From the NCBI RefSeq assembly GCF_001625305.1, contig NW_017804176.1, positions 679,888-743,887 on the forward strand: a stretch of DNA of 64,000 bases, written 5' to 3'. The DNA comes from Branchiostoma belcheri. Its lineage: Eukaryota > Chordata > Leptocardii > Amphioxiformes > Branchiostomatidae. Shown here piece by piece: positions 12,301-22,260 of the stretch (position 1 is its first letter; each line of letters opens with the position of its first letter). A program made the position numbers and the translations under genes. The notes beneath the pieces were generated by a model. It searched no databases, was not told the DNA's origin, and was given only the letters and a program-made list of their open reading frames with translations.

Positions 12301-15300
12301 GTACTTGTGTTCTAACTGTCGCAGCAAGAATCAAACCAAAGTACTTCTGTTTGTACTTCATTACAGACAAAATGACCAATGGGCTAGGGAGACTGCTGGT
12401 TCTTCTGCTGATCATCCTGAAGGAAACTGGACCAACCGCAGCCTGTAGCAGCAGGTGCTCATCAGAATGTGACTGCAGCAACAATGACCTCAGCAGTGTT
12501 CCTCAAAATCTGCCAACAAATATCAGTAGTCTTTACTTACAACACAATATCATCACAAATTTGACTCAATCTGACTTCTCACGGTACAGGAATTTGAGGA
12601 TGCTAGATTTAAACTCAAACCGTATAAGCAACATACAGTCTGATACTTTCTCAAACCTAACTCAGCTTGAAATACTGTACCTGCGCTCCAACCAGATAAC
12701 TAACATCCATCCTGATACTTTCTCAAACCTAATCCAGCTTCAAGAGCTGTACCTGTACTCAAACCAGATAACTAACATCCATCCTGATACCTTCTCAAAC
12801 CTAATCCAGCTTCAAAAGCTGTACCTGTACTCAAACCAGATCACTAACATCCATCCTGATACTTTCTCAAACCTAATCCATCTTCAACTGTTGTCCATGT
12901 ACTCAAACCAGATCACTAACATCCATCCTGATACTTTCTCAAACCTAACCAAACTTCACCTGTTGTCCATGTCCTCCAACCAGATAACATACATCCATCC
13001 TCATACTTTCTCAAACCTAATCCAGCTTCAAAAGCTGTTCTTGTACTCAAACCAGATAACTAATAACCATCCTGATACTTTCTCAACCCTAACCAAACTT
13101 CACCTGTTGTCCATGCACTCCAACCAGATAACATACATCCATCCTCATACTTTCTCAAACCTAATCCAGCTTCAAGAGCTGTACCTGTATAACAACAACA
13201 TAGAAGTGTTTCCTGTTAATGAATTGTTAAAGGCTCCAAACATCTCTGTGCTTAGGCTTGAGAACAACCAAATGGCAACACTACCATTGGCAGCCTATGA
13301 CATTCTGTCATCAATCTCTAAAGTAAAAATTTCAAACAACCCCTGGCAGTGTGACTGTAGAATGGTTGGGTTTAGGCTGAAAATGAAGGGATCTTTAGAT
13401 TTTGAAAATGAAGTTGCATGCACTAATCCACGCAACCAGGGGCAGCTGCTTAAAGACATCAATCCTGAGGATCTGACCTGCGAAAAGCCAACAATTGTGA
13501 GGTTTGAGAGGAATGACAATAAGACATTGGTTAAGAGTGAGACTCTACACTTGGTCTGTGAAGCTTCAGGAATTCCCACACCAGACATCACTGTCATTCT
13601 CCCATCTGGAGAGAATGCTACTGTTGAGTCAGGTGGAAGAGTAACTGTAGGGAAGAATGGTACCATCACCATAACCAATGTTACTGCAGCAGATACTGGT
13701 TCATACATCTGTATTGCAGCATGTCCTTTTGGTTCCACATTTGACATACTGCCTGTACAGATAAATGTCCAACTGAATGTACCAATGATCAGTTACAGTT
13801 TCTCCCTACCCATTTTTGTTGGCTGTCTAGTTGGCTCTGTGCTTGGCACTGCCCTTACTGTTACCATACTTTGCATAATCTGGAACAGGAGGCAAAGGCA
13901 ATGTTCAACTTCTGAACAAGTCAGTAATCATGAGCAAGGCCATGCCTTGGAGACATATGAGTATGATGATGTAATAAGTCCATCCCGACAATTACATACT
14001 ACCAGGCAGTCTCTTGACAACAGCTCTGAAGAACATTATGAAATTCCTTCCATCCCCCCTATAAATGTAGCCAATCCACAGGCTGATTACCAGAATGCTG
14101 TCATGTATGTAAATGCAGCGGTAAACCCCGTCCCCTAGGGGGGTCGACTGATGATGATGATGTAAATGATCCCATAGATGGTCGTAACAGCCTGCATGAC
14201 TACCAATCTCTGGATGAGATTGAGAAGGAACAATGATACAGATGCTGAAAGCCAGACTTCTCTGAAATAGGCCTATATGTGACCATACCAGCCATTGTAT
14301 ATTGATGAGGGTTTAAGACATCCACGTAATGAAATACACAAGAGAACTTACTCAAGCACCCAGATAGATTTTGAAAAAACTGTTAGATGTTTCAATTACA
14401 GTTACTAGCATCTACTACTTTTTGTCAGTGACTAACAGAATCATATTTGAACAAGTATTTATCCAAAAACTATGAATTGAGACATGCATGGAGTAAAGAC
14501 AAATTTTAGTATATTATATAAGAACAATTATTATTTACTAGGCTAAGTGTACTACTAGTTTTGAGCATATAACAAACATAGACATAGATATAATAGACTA
14601 AGTCTGCATTTCTAGTTGAATCTATGATATAATATATATTTCATTTGAGGTTAGTGATACATGTATCATGCTTACTGCATAGCCTATGTATATTGCTATG
14701 GAGGAAGTTTCTTTTCTTTTAGATAACTATTATCATGATAATCATAATATGTAGGTTTAAGGTCTTCACAATATTGTACTCAGTATATTTTAAAATAATC
14801 CAGACTATGAAATGTAGCTATATTCTAGCTGTAGGTTGTTTTAAGCAGACACTGCTGTAACAATACTCTTTGCAATCATTGTTGTATGGAAGATATTGGT
14901 ATTAAGAGTTTAGATGTTCTTGTCAGTTAGATAGCCAGAACACACCTTATTTCCTTGGAGTGTATAAAGTAAGCTCCATAGTTCTGGAGCTAGATTATAT
15001 TAGGTTGTTTTAAGCAGACAATACTGTAACATGCGTGTAATTTTGTATTAAACATTTCTAAATGATGTAGATGATAGACAATGCTATTTGCAATCATTTC
15101 TTTATGCAAGGTTTATGTGTTTTTAAAGTTCATAAGCCCCTGTTATATAGCTCCAAACTGTCTCTACAGTTAGGGTTTTTGAGATACTGGGGTACCACCT
15201 CTATATGCAGCTTATAATAGTGCAAGTAAAATTGGAACTAAATGTGCAGGTACGGTATGTCTTTTAAAATTAAAATGTCTACCTCATCCTGTATCTAACT

Positions 15301-18300
15301 TGTGTCGGTCCATGAACTGGGTTTACATAATTATACATGTTGGTGTAACATGGAATTTTTCCAGCCACATTCACCATTAAGTATAAGAAAAATGATGGCA
15401 ATAGTTTCTGAACAGTTTTAGTATGAGTGGTGCAGGTAAAATTTGTCTGTTATTGTTCAATGTTGGCTGCCCCAGTGCAGGTATGCAGAAAAAGGGATTT
15501 CGATCTCTGTCAGCTTTATGTACCAACCTTCACCAATGCCTCTCGGAGAAGCACCACAACCCTGTCCATGTCGTGAAAGGAGTAAACGGTGTGGCTCGTC
15601 CACTGCTGCCTGTCCCGACAATGGCTAATGACCTTGAATGACCTCTGAAGGACACACACCAGCAGGGAACATGTAGTCGCTCTCACTGATGCTTCAGCGT
15701 GCTGAGAACAAAAAAATTCATTTCTCAAGTAACATGGCTATGTTAGGCGCCAAGCAGGAAAAACAAAAGAGAAAACAAAGAAAATACTGTGAATTTTTCT
15801 TTAAAGGGATGTCACTAACTTTCCTTCAAAAGCCTCAAAATTTGACACAAAAAATTACACCTGTACACAAAACATCCTACCTTGATACCCTGAGCAACTA
15901 CAGGGCATCAAAGGTAGGAATTGTGAATTTTCCTTTAAAGGGATGTCACTAACTTTCTTTCAAAGGCCTCAAAATAAAAATAAAAAAACACCTGTACACA
16001 GAAATTCCTACCTTGATGCCCTGAGCAACTACAGGTTTGATGGCAGACGGCAAAACTGTCACCATCACCATGGAGATGACCTCTTCAGCAGGGCGGGGCT
16101 CCAGGAGGTCAAAGACAGGCGAGATGTCGGGCTGGCTTTTGTAGATCTACGGAAATGTAAGGACATGTAGAACTAAATTCAGCTGTGAGAGTCTTAAGTG
16201 CAATATAATTAGCATCAAGTCAATTGTTATAACTAAAGCGAAAGCATATGATACCAGTAACAGACTGCCAGGTGAGGTTTGCAGTTTAAGTCGACCTTGA
16301 GCTAAGGTGAAAAGTATTTGCAGCTTGAACACCTAACAATATAATTCTTACTTCATTTTCGTCATTACTGCACTTTTCTGGGGACTTAATTCGGGAGAGA
16401 GATCCCCTTTTGCTTGAACAAAGAATGAAAACACAATGTAAAAATGTTTCCCACAACTCTGAGACCATCTGACCTCTGTGAGCAGCACCATGTTGTCCTC
16501 CCACTGTGCTGAAGGTCTTGGTGAGAAGGAGAAGGGCACGTCTGACAGGTACCTGTTCACAAGGTCAGGGCACGCCTTAAGGACATGGACAACCAGCTCA
16601 GCCATCAAAGGGTCTCGGTTCGCCTGTCTTAAGTCTAGAAGGAACTTGTGAAGAACTTGGTTCATATTCCTTGAAGAAATGGAAGGAAAACAAAATACAT
16701 GTACAATGTAACCTACCAATAAAAGAAAATGTTGGCTGTGAATAATGTTGTGTGTCTGTCATGGAGTTGGATATAATATAACATTTTAATCTGTGACAGT
16801 TAAGGATCACAATGTGTTTTGAAAAAAACTTACAGATGGTCAACATTAAAGTATCTTCCAAAATCTTAGATGATTTGCCTTTACGTCAACTCTCCAAGGA
16901 TTGATGTTAATCATAATGTCTTACTTTCCTGAGGTGCCCAAGGTCTTGTCGTGAAAATTGATGCCATTTCTGAAGTCACAGCACAACTCAAGGAGGAAGC
17001 TGTGCACCAGCTGTCTTACAAGACGTCTTCCTTCCTTCCTCTGCTGCCCTTCGGATGTTTCCTAAGGAAGGTCAAGATCAGGTCTGAAGGATGGAAAACC
17101 TTGTGCAAACTCTCATCTCATCTACTCCTTTAGCTTAAGTCTAATCATCTAACTAGAAGCTAGACTGATGCGCTGCACAGAAGAGAAGCAGACCCAGAGA
17201 AAAGAACTCTGCAACAGACCTGAGTCAGCTTACAGATGAGATGTGCCCTACATGTGGCAGAGACTGTCAGTCTAATATATAATATAGGACTGATCAGCCA
17301 TAGCTGATACCAATTAGGATTTTAGTGTGATCAATATTGACCTAAGGAGGCCATATACGAAATATCAATCTGTAAAGTCACCACACAAAAGCTCTGACAA
17401 CATTTAAGAGTACTTGTGGATAAAAAGAAAGGTACCTTATCACCCTCACTGACAGAAATGTCCACTCTGCCAGTCCAGTTGTACAGCAGAGTCAGCTGGT
17501 GCAGTGCCTGGTTTGTAAACAGGTGGATTTTGGCAGTTTTGGACACAAAATCACTTCTCACCACCTGAGGGTAGAAAATAAAGACTTTCTCAGTTACAGA
17601 CAAAACACAAAATGTCTTTCACAACATATCAAACTTCATAACATCTGAAACATTTATACAATTGTATGTATAACATTTCCAATCAAATGTATCATTATGT
17701 ATCATAAGACTTAGTATGTTAATGTGAGGACCACGTGAAGAATAGCTGAAGTGTCAAGCTTTACTCTGGATCCAAATACAGTCAAAGTCAAATATAAAGA
17801 CCACAATACACCATTACACTGCACAACTCCACCCTCACACTCACCATGTCCCTAAGAGTAGTCAGGAGAAGCTGGATGGTGGACAGGTGGTCACCTGGCA
17901 GGTTCTTAAAGATGCTCCTCATCAAGTCTGAAGAAGACAGTAGACAGAGCCAACAGGTACATGTAAGTGGGAGGGGGGTAAGGAAGCCAGGTAACACAGG
18001 TCCACTATCATTCCCTCATTTTAGACTAAGGCCACACCAAGTAAATTTTATGGATGACATCCGCGCGCGCATTGATTTTGGCCTGTTCCTAGAAAAAAAA
18101 ATTCCGCTTCCTGTAACTATGACCAAAGAGTCACGACAGTGCCGCAAATAGGTTTGTACGGACCAAAGCTTATGAAGCATCAAGCAAGGAAATCATGACT
18201 TCAATTAGGAATTCAGTTTGGTTCATGCTGCCACATTTGAAGAAACTTGCTGACCATTCCATCTACCTCCCCAAAGCACAAGACGACAACTGCTGTTCCA

Positions 18301-21300
18301 CCTGATTTATTGCTGTTTTGATGATAAATAAAAGACTTCTTGCTTGTTACACTGTGTCACCTCATTCAATTTGTGTCCTAACATTTGTCGTATATTTAGT
18401 ATATTTCTAATCTAGGCATCTTGTTTTTTAGGTCCCTTCTTGTTTTTTTATTGCTCTCTCACATTAGATTTAGGATCTCCAAAGGACGTCATCCATAAAA
18501 TTTACCTAAATTGGCCTAATATTTAAAAAATCACAAACCTGTATAACATTTTAAAGTTGATTATCCCTTTAGCAGACAGTACATGTTCAACATTTATCTA
18601 GATGCATGATTGCACAATGTATCATGATTCTATGGCTTTTTGTTGAAAGACACTTAACTTTACAGATTAACAGTTGCATATGATACAATATAAGGAAACT
18701 TGTTCAATACTTCTGGCAAACTAAATTAATACCTACTTTACAAAAGTCTGTATAGTATGGAATGAGACTTGTACACAATGTACAGTATTTGGAGGAATTT
18801 CTAATGTTATGTACGTCTTTTGGACAACCAAGGAACCACACAGGGATTATCACCAATCATGTAACGCTACAATGTAGTTAAATCTGTGAAGAAGTAATAC
18901 ACTCTACAGAAACCAGCCAGCTCCCTGACCTTTGTACTGCAGAAGCTGTAGGATGACAGCTTTGTCATCAGTCAGAAGGAAGGACACCACCAGGCTGATG
19001 ACACATGAACGCAGGTCCTGAGGAAAAAAATCATTTTTACCCATTCCTTGTATTTTGTTTATTCTACAACTTTATTTCTACCTGGGTAGCTCAGTGTCTT
19101 AGTACTGTTCTTCAGGAAGGCTTGCAGATACCTTTAGGAAGCTTCTGTGAATAGGTCGTGGCATGAAATATACATCAAATGTACATAACAAAACATGAAA
19201 TACAACATATACAGTGTCACAAACTTCATTGCTGACAGGTATCATTTCAGCAGTACATTAAGAAAGATTTGGATCTCTGTGGTTTTTCAAGAGTGTATGA
19301 GAAGAAAATTCCCCAAGAAGCATTCACTCAAACTGAGGAATAGCTCAAGTGAGATATATATATCGAGTTACAATCTTCTTGCAGCTGACACGTATCTCCT
19401 TACCTTCTTGTCAGCCCTGTGCAGCAGCCCAGTGAGTGTCGATAACGTCACGTCCACCAGACGCAGTGCATCCTTTGCGGGCTGGGCTCCGAGTGATGCC
19501 ATTGCAGTCAGTAACTGGAGGGCCGACTTCACACAGCTGCACAGAAAAAGGAAAGGAAATGCGTATTCTGATGATCTAGCTTGTGGAAAGCTTAAACCTT
19601 CAAGACTACATGTACTTCTACTTCGGTCAATCTCGGTGCATAATGCTTGAGACTGCTGACCTGAGAAAAGCTACTGTAAAACGTCTTGACGAACAGAGAA
19701 CTCCTGTTATACAAGCTGGTGTGTGATCAAACAAACAAACAAACAAGAAACAAATATCTGATAAAAAGACCAAATATGAAATATCCGATGTGTAGTAAGG
19801 TAAAGCAAATCCCTACCCTGTATTATTGACTTTCGGCGTTTACTAAGCATACTGGACCGGGTATATGTACTAGTTTCTACACCAATCCATGTACTAGTAT
19901 ATGTAATGATCCATTCCTATCAGATCTTTCAGTAGCCAAGAGTCAAGACAGTATCCCAATTTGCCAGACAGTATCCTACTTGGACTGGATATTGTCTTGG
20001 CTATCCAAAGGTCTGCTTGGAGATTATGTAGTGATCAGATCGTACAGACAGACAATCTAAAAACTTACCAACCAACTAACATACTTATAGAGATTTTCAT
20101 CATTACACATTTTAAATTTTAGTGCACATACTAGTACCTTGTATTGTTGGTAAGTCTTAGTGTTTTAATGAAGATTTCGGAGTACTGGTGGGAGAGTTTC
20201 TGGACCACGTGCATGCTGGGTATGTGGAACTGGGGAAGGTCAGCTGCACGGACTAGAACAGCCTCCAGACAGCGGAATATCTGCTGGACCTGCAGTAAAC
20301 AAACAACAACACAGTCAAAAACAGGGAAAACTAGAAAGGCCAATATTTGCTTTGGAGCAAATACAGCGATGGGTTCACCACATTTTACGACATGGCAGGG
20401 AAAGAATGAGAAACACAAGGGAAAACAATGATTTACATTGATATAACTATAATATGAAGTAACATACAACTAAAACAACAGTTGGATAGCTATTCCCTAC
20501 TATATTGGTTACGATTTTTAATTGCATAATGCAAACTGTTGATTTTCAAAATAAAAAAAACGTTCATGCCCCGCATTCCAATGCTGGAGCAGGAAAGCTT
20601 GAAATACCTACCAAAACACTTGAATACAGACATACTGTCAGTATGGAAATGCTCTGTGCAGGTGTTAATCAAGTTAAATCCCAACAGCCAATCAGCAAGA
20701 AATGCTCTGTGCAGGTGGAAATGCTCTGTGCAGGTGTTAATCAAGTTAAATCCCAACAGCCAATCAGCAAGAAGATGGAGGAAAGCTGCATGCCTATTGG
20801 TTGATGCCCTGCATTCCATTGTGATGACTCATGCCCAGACGTGGTAAACACGGCACACTAACACAGTAATACATTTGCTATAAAACAGACAAAAAACTCA
20901 AATAAAACCATTCTAAAAGCCTGTATCACAAAAATTTAAAAAACGCCTAGGGGCATTTGCCCACTGTACCTCCATACCAAATTTCAGGACCTTAGGCCCT
21001 AAAATGAAGAAGCTGAATCCATTTAAAAAATGGCAGGAGAAGAAGAAGAAGAAACACCAGAAAAAGCAATATGGGTTCACCACACACCACTTCGTGGTGT
21101 GGTGAACCCATAATAAACAAACTACTTGTGCAACTGCACAGTGCGATTGTGATCTTGATGATTTCAAAGGTCTGGAGGTCAAAATGATCTCCTTGCTATC
21201 TAGGGAAAAGTTACAGTTGAATATAGAAAAAATTTAATAATGAAAAAACATGGTGTAAATTAGGTGCAATTTTTTTGGTTACTTCATGTAATATTATGTC

Positions 21301-22143
21301 TACAAGTTGATGATAATGTCAACAAGCTTGTGTATCACAACTTCTTAAATAGTACCAGTTGAGAAGGAAGTACCTCCTGATCTAAGGGTTGTTCGTCCAA
21401 CAATTTGAGGATCTCCACACATTCAGGAGACACTTGGAGGAAGTCTTTAATGATGTCTGTTGTCTCTCCCTGGTTCCTGCTGCTCACTGCAAACTTCTGC
21501 AGAGCTGAAATGGTGAGAAACTTGTGAAACTTTATGATCTGACTTTCAGTTAGCCATGGCCTCTGTCTTCATATTTATTTTTACTGTCTTATTAATAATA
21601 TTCTGTATAGCCAGTGTAGCAAGCCCTGCAACAGTCACCATGGCTATTAAAGTGTAAGGATGTGTTTAACCTGAAGGTAACGTCATTTGTACTGTTACTT
21701 AGTAGGTATCCTTAAAACACACTTTATATGATGGTAGTGATGCAAAACCAAAGGAGTAGGGCCATAGGGGATGAGGTGGAAGATGGGTAAAAGGGTGTCA
21801 GAAGCCCCCCCCCCCAACACACGTAGAGCTCTTTTTCAGATAGGCTTGTCGATAGTGCTGTACGACCTCTTTGAACCCCTTTAACTTTCACATTTAGCTT
21901 TGGTGGTGTCCATTTAATATGAAAAATTATAACTGTTAGTTGCAACTACTAGTTGTTTCAAATTATAGGATCTTTTGCAGCAAGTTCTATCATGTTCATC
22001 AACACGTTACCTGCGATACGTTGCGTCTTGTCCTTCAGCATGGCCCTAAACATCGCCACGGAGAACTCAGTCTTTCCATCCCTCGCCGTCTTTGCCTGGC
22101 TTTCCCCCAGTCCCTCCTTTTCGTCAGCTTTGCGCTTCTTCAT
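301..22143 (-). CDS. URB1: URB1/Npa1 ribosome-biogenesis protein, 26 exons, C-terminus off the left edge
   Basis: Nucleolar protein acting in early 60S (pre-rRNA) assembly. Exons in transcript order: 22011-22143, 21374-21504, 20138-20289, 19404-19536, 18930-19017, 17845-17927, 17436-17564, 16925-17061, 16474-16669, 16012-16146, 15528-15701, 8353-8467, 7653-7852, 6765-6863, 6142-6306, 5573-5866, 4163-5344, 3650-3858, 3322-3443, 2914-3124, 2474-2669, 2153-2226, 1782-1966, 1466-1576, 861-924, 301-479. All have AG/GT borders and join in frame to about 1,630 residues; from memory human URB1 is about 2,270. The start at 22143 gives MKKRKADEK, matching the basic, nuclear-localisation-like N-terminus of URB1. 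Family-like stretches include VSPECVEILKLL, LTLLYNWTG, ELCCDFRNGINF and LPDINTIITAWQS. The Npa1 N-terminal domain should cover roughly the first third. The 1,182-bp exon 17 is unusually long. Intron 11 (7.06 kb) hosts another gene. An upstream in-frame ATG at 22251 exists but gives a less family-like N-terminus. Gene identity is firm; a few borders are tentative (4163 could be 4169). Confidence 0.88.
1105..1465 (+). mobile_element. 5'-truncated LINE 3' end (RT-ORF C-terminus plus 3'UTR)
   Basis: From about 1105 the plus strand reads an ORF whose start (NDIEDERHFIMDCPLNNDKR) resembles the cysteine/histidine C-terminal segment of non-LTR retrotransposon reverse transcriptases (EDE.HF...CPL). 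It stops at 1339-1341. An AT-rich 3'UTR with AATAAA at 1448-1453 follows, and the similarity appears to end at the URB1 exon 24 border. The ORF is stopped upstream of 1105, as expected for 5' truncation. LINE identity rests on motif recognition; the clade is not assigned. Confidence 0.55.
6393..6414. repeat. (TC)n microsatellite
   Basis: Short CT dinucleotide run in a URB1 intron. Confidence 0.7.
7267..7563 (-). mobile_element. Truncated Harbinger-like MITE, inverted copy of the 45078-45463 element
   Basis: It begins with GGCCACACCAATTTAATTTG directly after TAA (7264-7266). It continues with sequence that is the reverse complement of the inside of the intact element at 45078-45463, including the stretch after the CGCCCTGTCG motif. 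Similarity fades near 7563, before the second terminal repeat, so this copy is truncated or decayed. It lies in the URB1 intron between exons 14 and 13. Confidence 0.7.
9731..9795 (-). repeat. Dispersed repeat, inverted partner of 11528-11631
   Basis: On the minus strand it reads a segment around CTGGACAGGTTTTTCCGCCA. This recurs on the plus strand at 11528-11631 with small changes. Confidence 0.55.
10399..11344. mobile_element. 946-bp TA-flanked element, Tc1/mariner-like non-autonomous candidate
   Basis: Termini are CTGTAAGTCT (10399-10408) and its complement AGACTTACAG (11335-11344), each flanked outside by TA (10397-10398, 11345-11346), as expected for a TA target duplication. Subterminal blocks at both ends carry mirrored TTTAGATTCGCGG motifs. 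The interior is richer in GC and CpG than the surrounding intron. Small internal ORFs (for example 10544-10795) do not resemble a transposase, so it would be non-autonomous. Confidence 0.6.
11528..11631 (+). repeat. Dispersed repeat, partner of 9731-9795
   Basis: Contains ACTGGACAGGTTTTTCTGCC and a second, related half (CAGACTGGACAAGCTTTTCC), like an internal dimer. It is inverted relative to 9731-9795; the two copies flank the 946-bp element. Confidence 0.5.
12372..14138 (+). CDS. LRR-Ig single-pass receptor, intronless coding region, nested in URB1
   Basis: Predicted type I membrane protein of 588 residues. The start at 12372 puts a signal peptide (about 1-24) at the N-terminus and lies just after a possible splice acceptor (TTCATTACAG at 12358-12367); an in-frame ATG at 12351 precedes that site. 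Order: LRRNT cysteines (25-35), eleven LRRs of about 24 residues (50-313), LRRCT starting NPWQCDC (323-372), one Ig domain (374-468, cysteines in HLVCEAS and GSYICIA), transmembrane helix (475-503), short tail. The tail has tyrosines in YEYDD, YEIPS, DYQNA and MYVNA; YxN is the Grb2-SH2 consensus. LRRs 3-9 are nearly identical. A second frame stays open after the stop (see 14138-14236). The architecture resembles the LINGO/AMIGO/LRIG-type receptors, but no one-to-one orthologue is recognised. Confidence 0.88.
   Translation: MTNGLGRLLVLLLIILKETGPTAACSSRCSSECDCSNNDLSSVPQNLPTNISSLYLQHNIITNLTQSDFSRYRNLRMLDLNSNRISNIQSDTFSNLTQLEILYLRSNQITNIHPDTFSNLIQLQELYLYSNQITNIHPDTFSNLIQLQKLYLYSNQITNIHPDTFSNLIHLQLLSMYSNQITNIHPDTFSNLTKLHLLSMSSNQITYIHPHTFSNLIQLQKLFLYSNQITNNHPDTFSTLTKLHLLSMHSNQITYIHPHTFSNLIQLQELYLYNNNIEVFPVNELLKAPNISVLRLENNQMATLPLAAYDILSSISKVKISNNPWQCDCRMVGFRLKMKGSLDFENEVACTNPRNQGQLLKDINPEDLTCEKPTIVRFERNDNKTLVKSETLHLVCEASGIPTPDITVILPSGENATVESGGRVTVGKNGTITITNVTAADTGSYICIAACPFGSTFDILPVQINVQLNVPMISYSFSLPIFVGCLVGSVLGTALTVTILCIIWNRRQRQCSTSEQVSNHEQGHALETYEYDDVISPSRQLHTTRQSLDNSSEEHYEIPSIPPINVANPQADYQNAVMYVNAAVNPVP
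12663..13166 (+). repeat. Seven tandem 72-bp LRR-coding units
   Basis: Seven consecutive 24-codon leucine-rich repeats (residues 98-265) with the recurring protein core SNQITNIHPDTFSNL. They are also nearly identical in DNA, with the stretch CATCCTGATACTTTCTCAAA recurring almost unchanged. The outer LRRs are clearly more diverged, which implies recent expansion or homogenisation of the middle units. Confidence 0.85.
14138..14236 (+). other. Open shifted frame extending the LRR-Ig tail
   Basis: Directly after the annotated stop (TAG, 14136-14138, next to a G6 run at 14138-14143) another frame stays open for 32 codons to TGA at 14234-14236. It encodes an acidic segment with the motif HDYQSLDEIE, in the style of the upstream tail. 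One extra base, or two fewer, near the C4/G6 run would join it to the receptor. It may be the true C-terminus hidden by a sequence error, or an old frameshift. Confidence 0.45.
14832..15052 (+). other. Probable 3'UTR of the LRR-Ig gene with an internal direct repeat
   Basis: AT-rich non-coding DNA follows the receptor. The segment around GGTTGTTTTAAGCAGACA occurs twice (from about 14836 and 15003), each followed by similar text with TTTGCAATCATT. ATTAAA at 15047-15052 is a possible polyadenylation signal. Confidence 0.35.
15788..16036 (-). repeat. Tandem duplication copying the end of URB1 exon 10 and its splice donor
   Basis: Two copies with a period of about 134 bp (15788-15904 and 15922-16035). 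The right-hand copy contains the real 3' end of exon 10 (coding VVAQGIK) and its donor. The left-hand copy carries a near-identical exon end and GTAGG donor just inside the intron (boundary at 15880/15881). Confidence 0.75.
18030..18516. mobile_element. Harbinger-like MITE (487 bp) with TAA target duplication
   Basis: Terminal inverted repeats start GGCCACACCAAGTAAATTTT and end with the diverged complement (...TTTACCTAAATTGGCC). TAA flanks both ends (18027-18029, 18517-18519). The subterminal TATGGATGACATCC box is shared with the element at 44337-44701. No ORF resembling transposase. It lies in the URB1 intron between exons 6 and 5. Confidence 0.7.
20645..20775. repeat. Imperfect 72-bp tandem duplication
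   Basis: A segment starting GGAAATGCTCTGTGCAGGTG at 20645 recurs at 20717, with a further partial unit between. It lies in the URB1 intron between exons 3 and 2. Confidence 0.8.
20925..21113 (+). repeat. Retroelement-like 3' end with GAA tract and hairpin
   Basis: Unique-looking sequence leads into an AGAAGAAGAAGAA tract, then a strong hairpin (21070-21112; arms TATGGGTTCACCACAC... and complement). The hairpin core TGGGTTCACCACA also occurs at about 20371-20384, which suggests a dispersed family. The class is uncertain. Confidence 0.4.
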
Positions 22144-22260
22144 TTTGCGGTCTCGCGTTCCCCCTCTCCGCCCCACGTGTGCGGTCGACCCGGAAGTAAA
22201 CAGTCGGAGGCCTGACACAGAGGGAGGTGGTAGAGAAGCGGCATCTAGCACCTTTTAAGA
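22144..22260 (-). promoter_or_regulatory. Probable URB1 5'UTR/core promoter region
   Basis: A locally GC- and CpG-rich block just upstream of the chosen URB1 start codon, in otherwise AT-rich DNA. No TATA box is evident, as is common for housekeeping genes. The position follows from the gene model only. Confidence 0.35.

Larger units (their letters stand above)
8468..15527 (-). other. URB1 intron 11, host of a nested gene
   Basis: A 7,060-bp intron, the largest gap in the URB1 model. It contains the opposite-strand LRR-Ig gene (12372-14138), a TA-flanked 946-bp element (10399-11344) and an inverted pair of about 65-100-bp repeats (9731-9795 and 11528-11631). No other coding exon was seen in it. 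Confidence 0.7.

Noticed and set aside
13295..13747. 150-codon minus-strand ORF inside the LRR-Ig gene
   Set aside because: Shadow of the receptor coding region; no domain, and the plus strand explains the openness.
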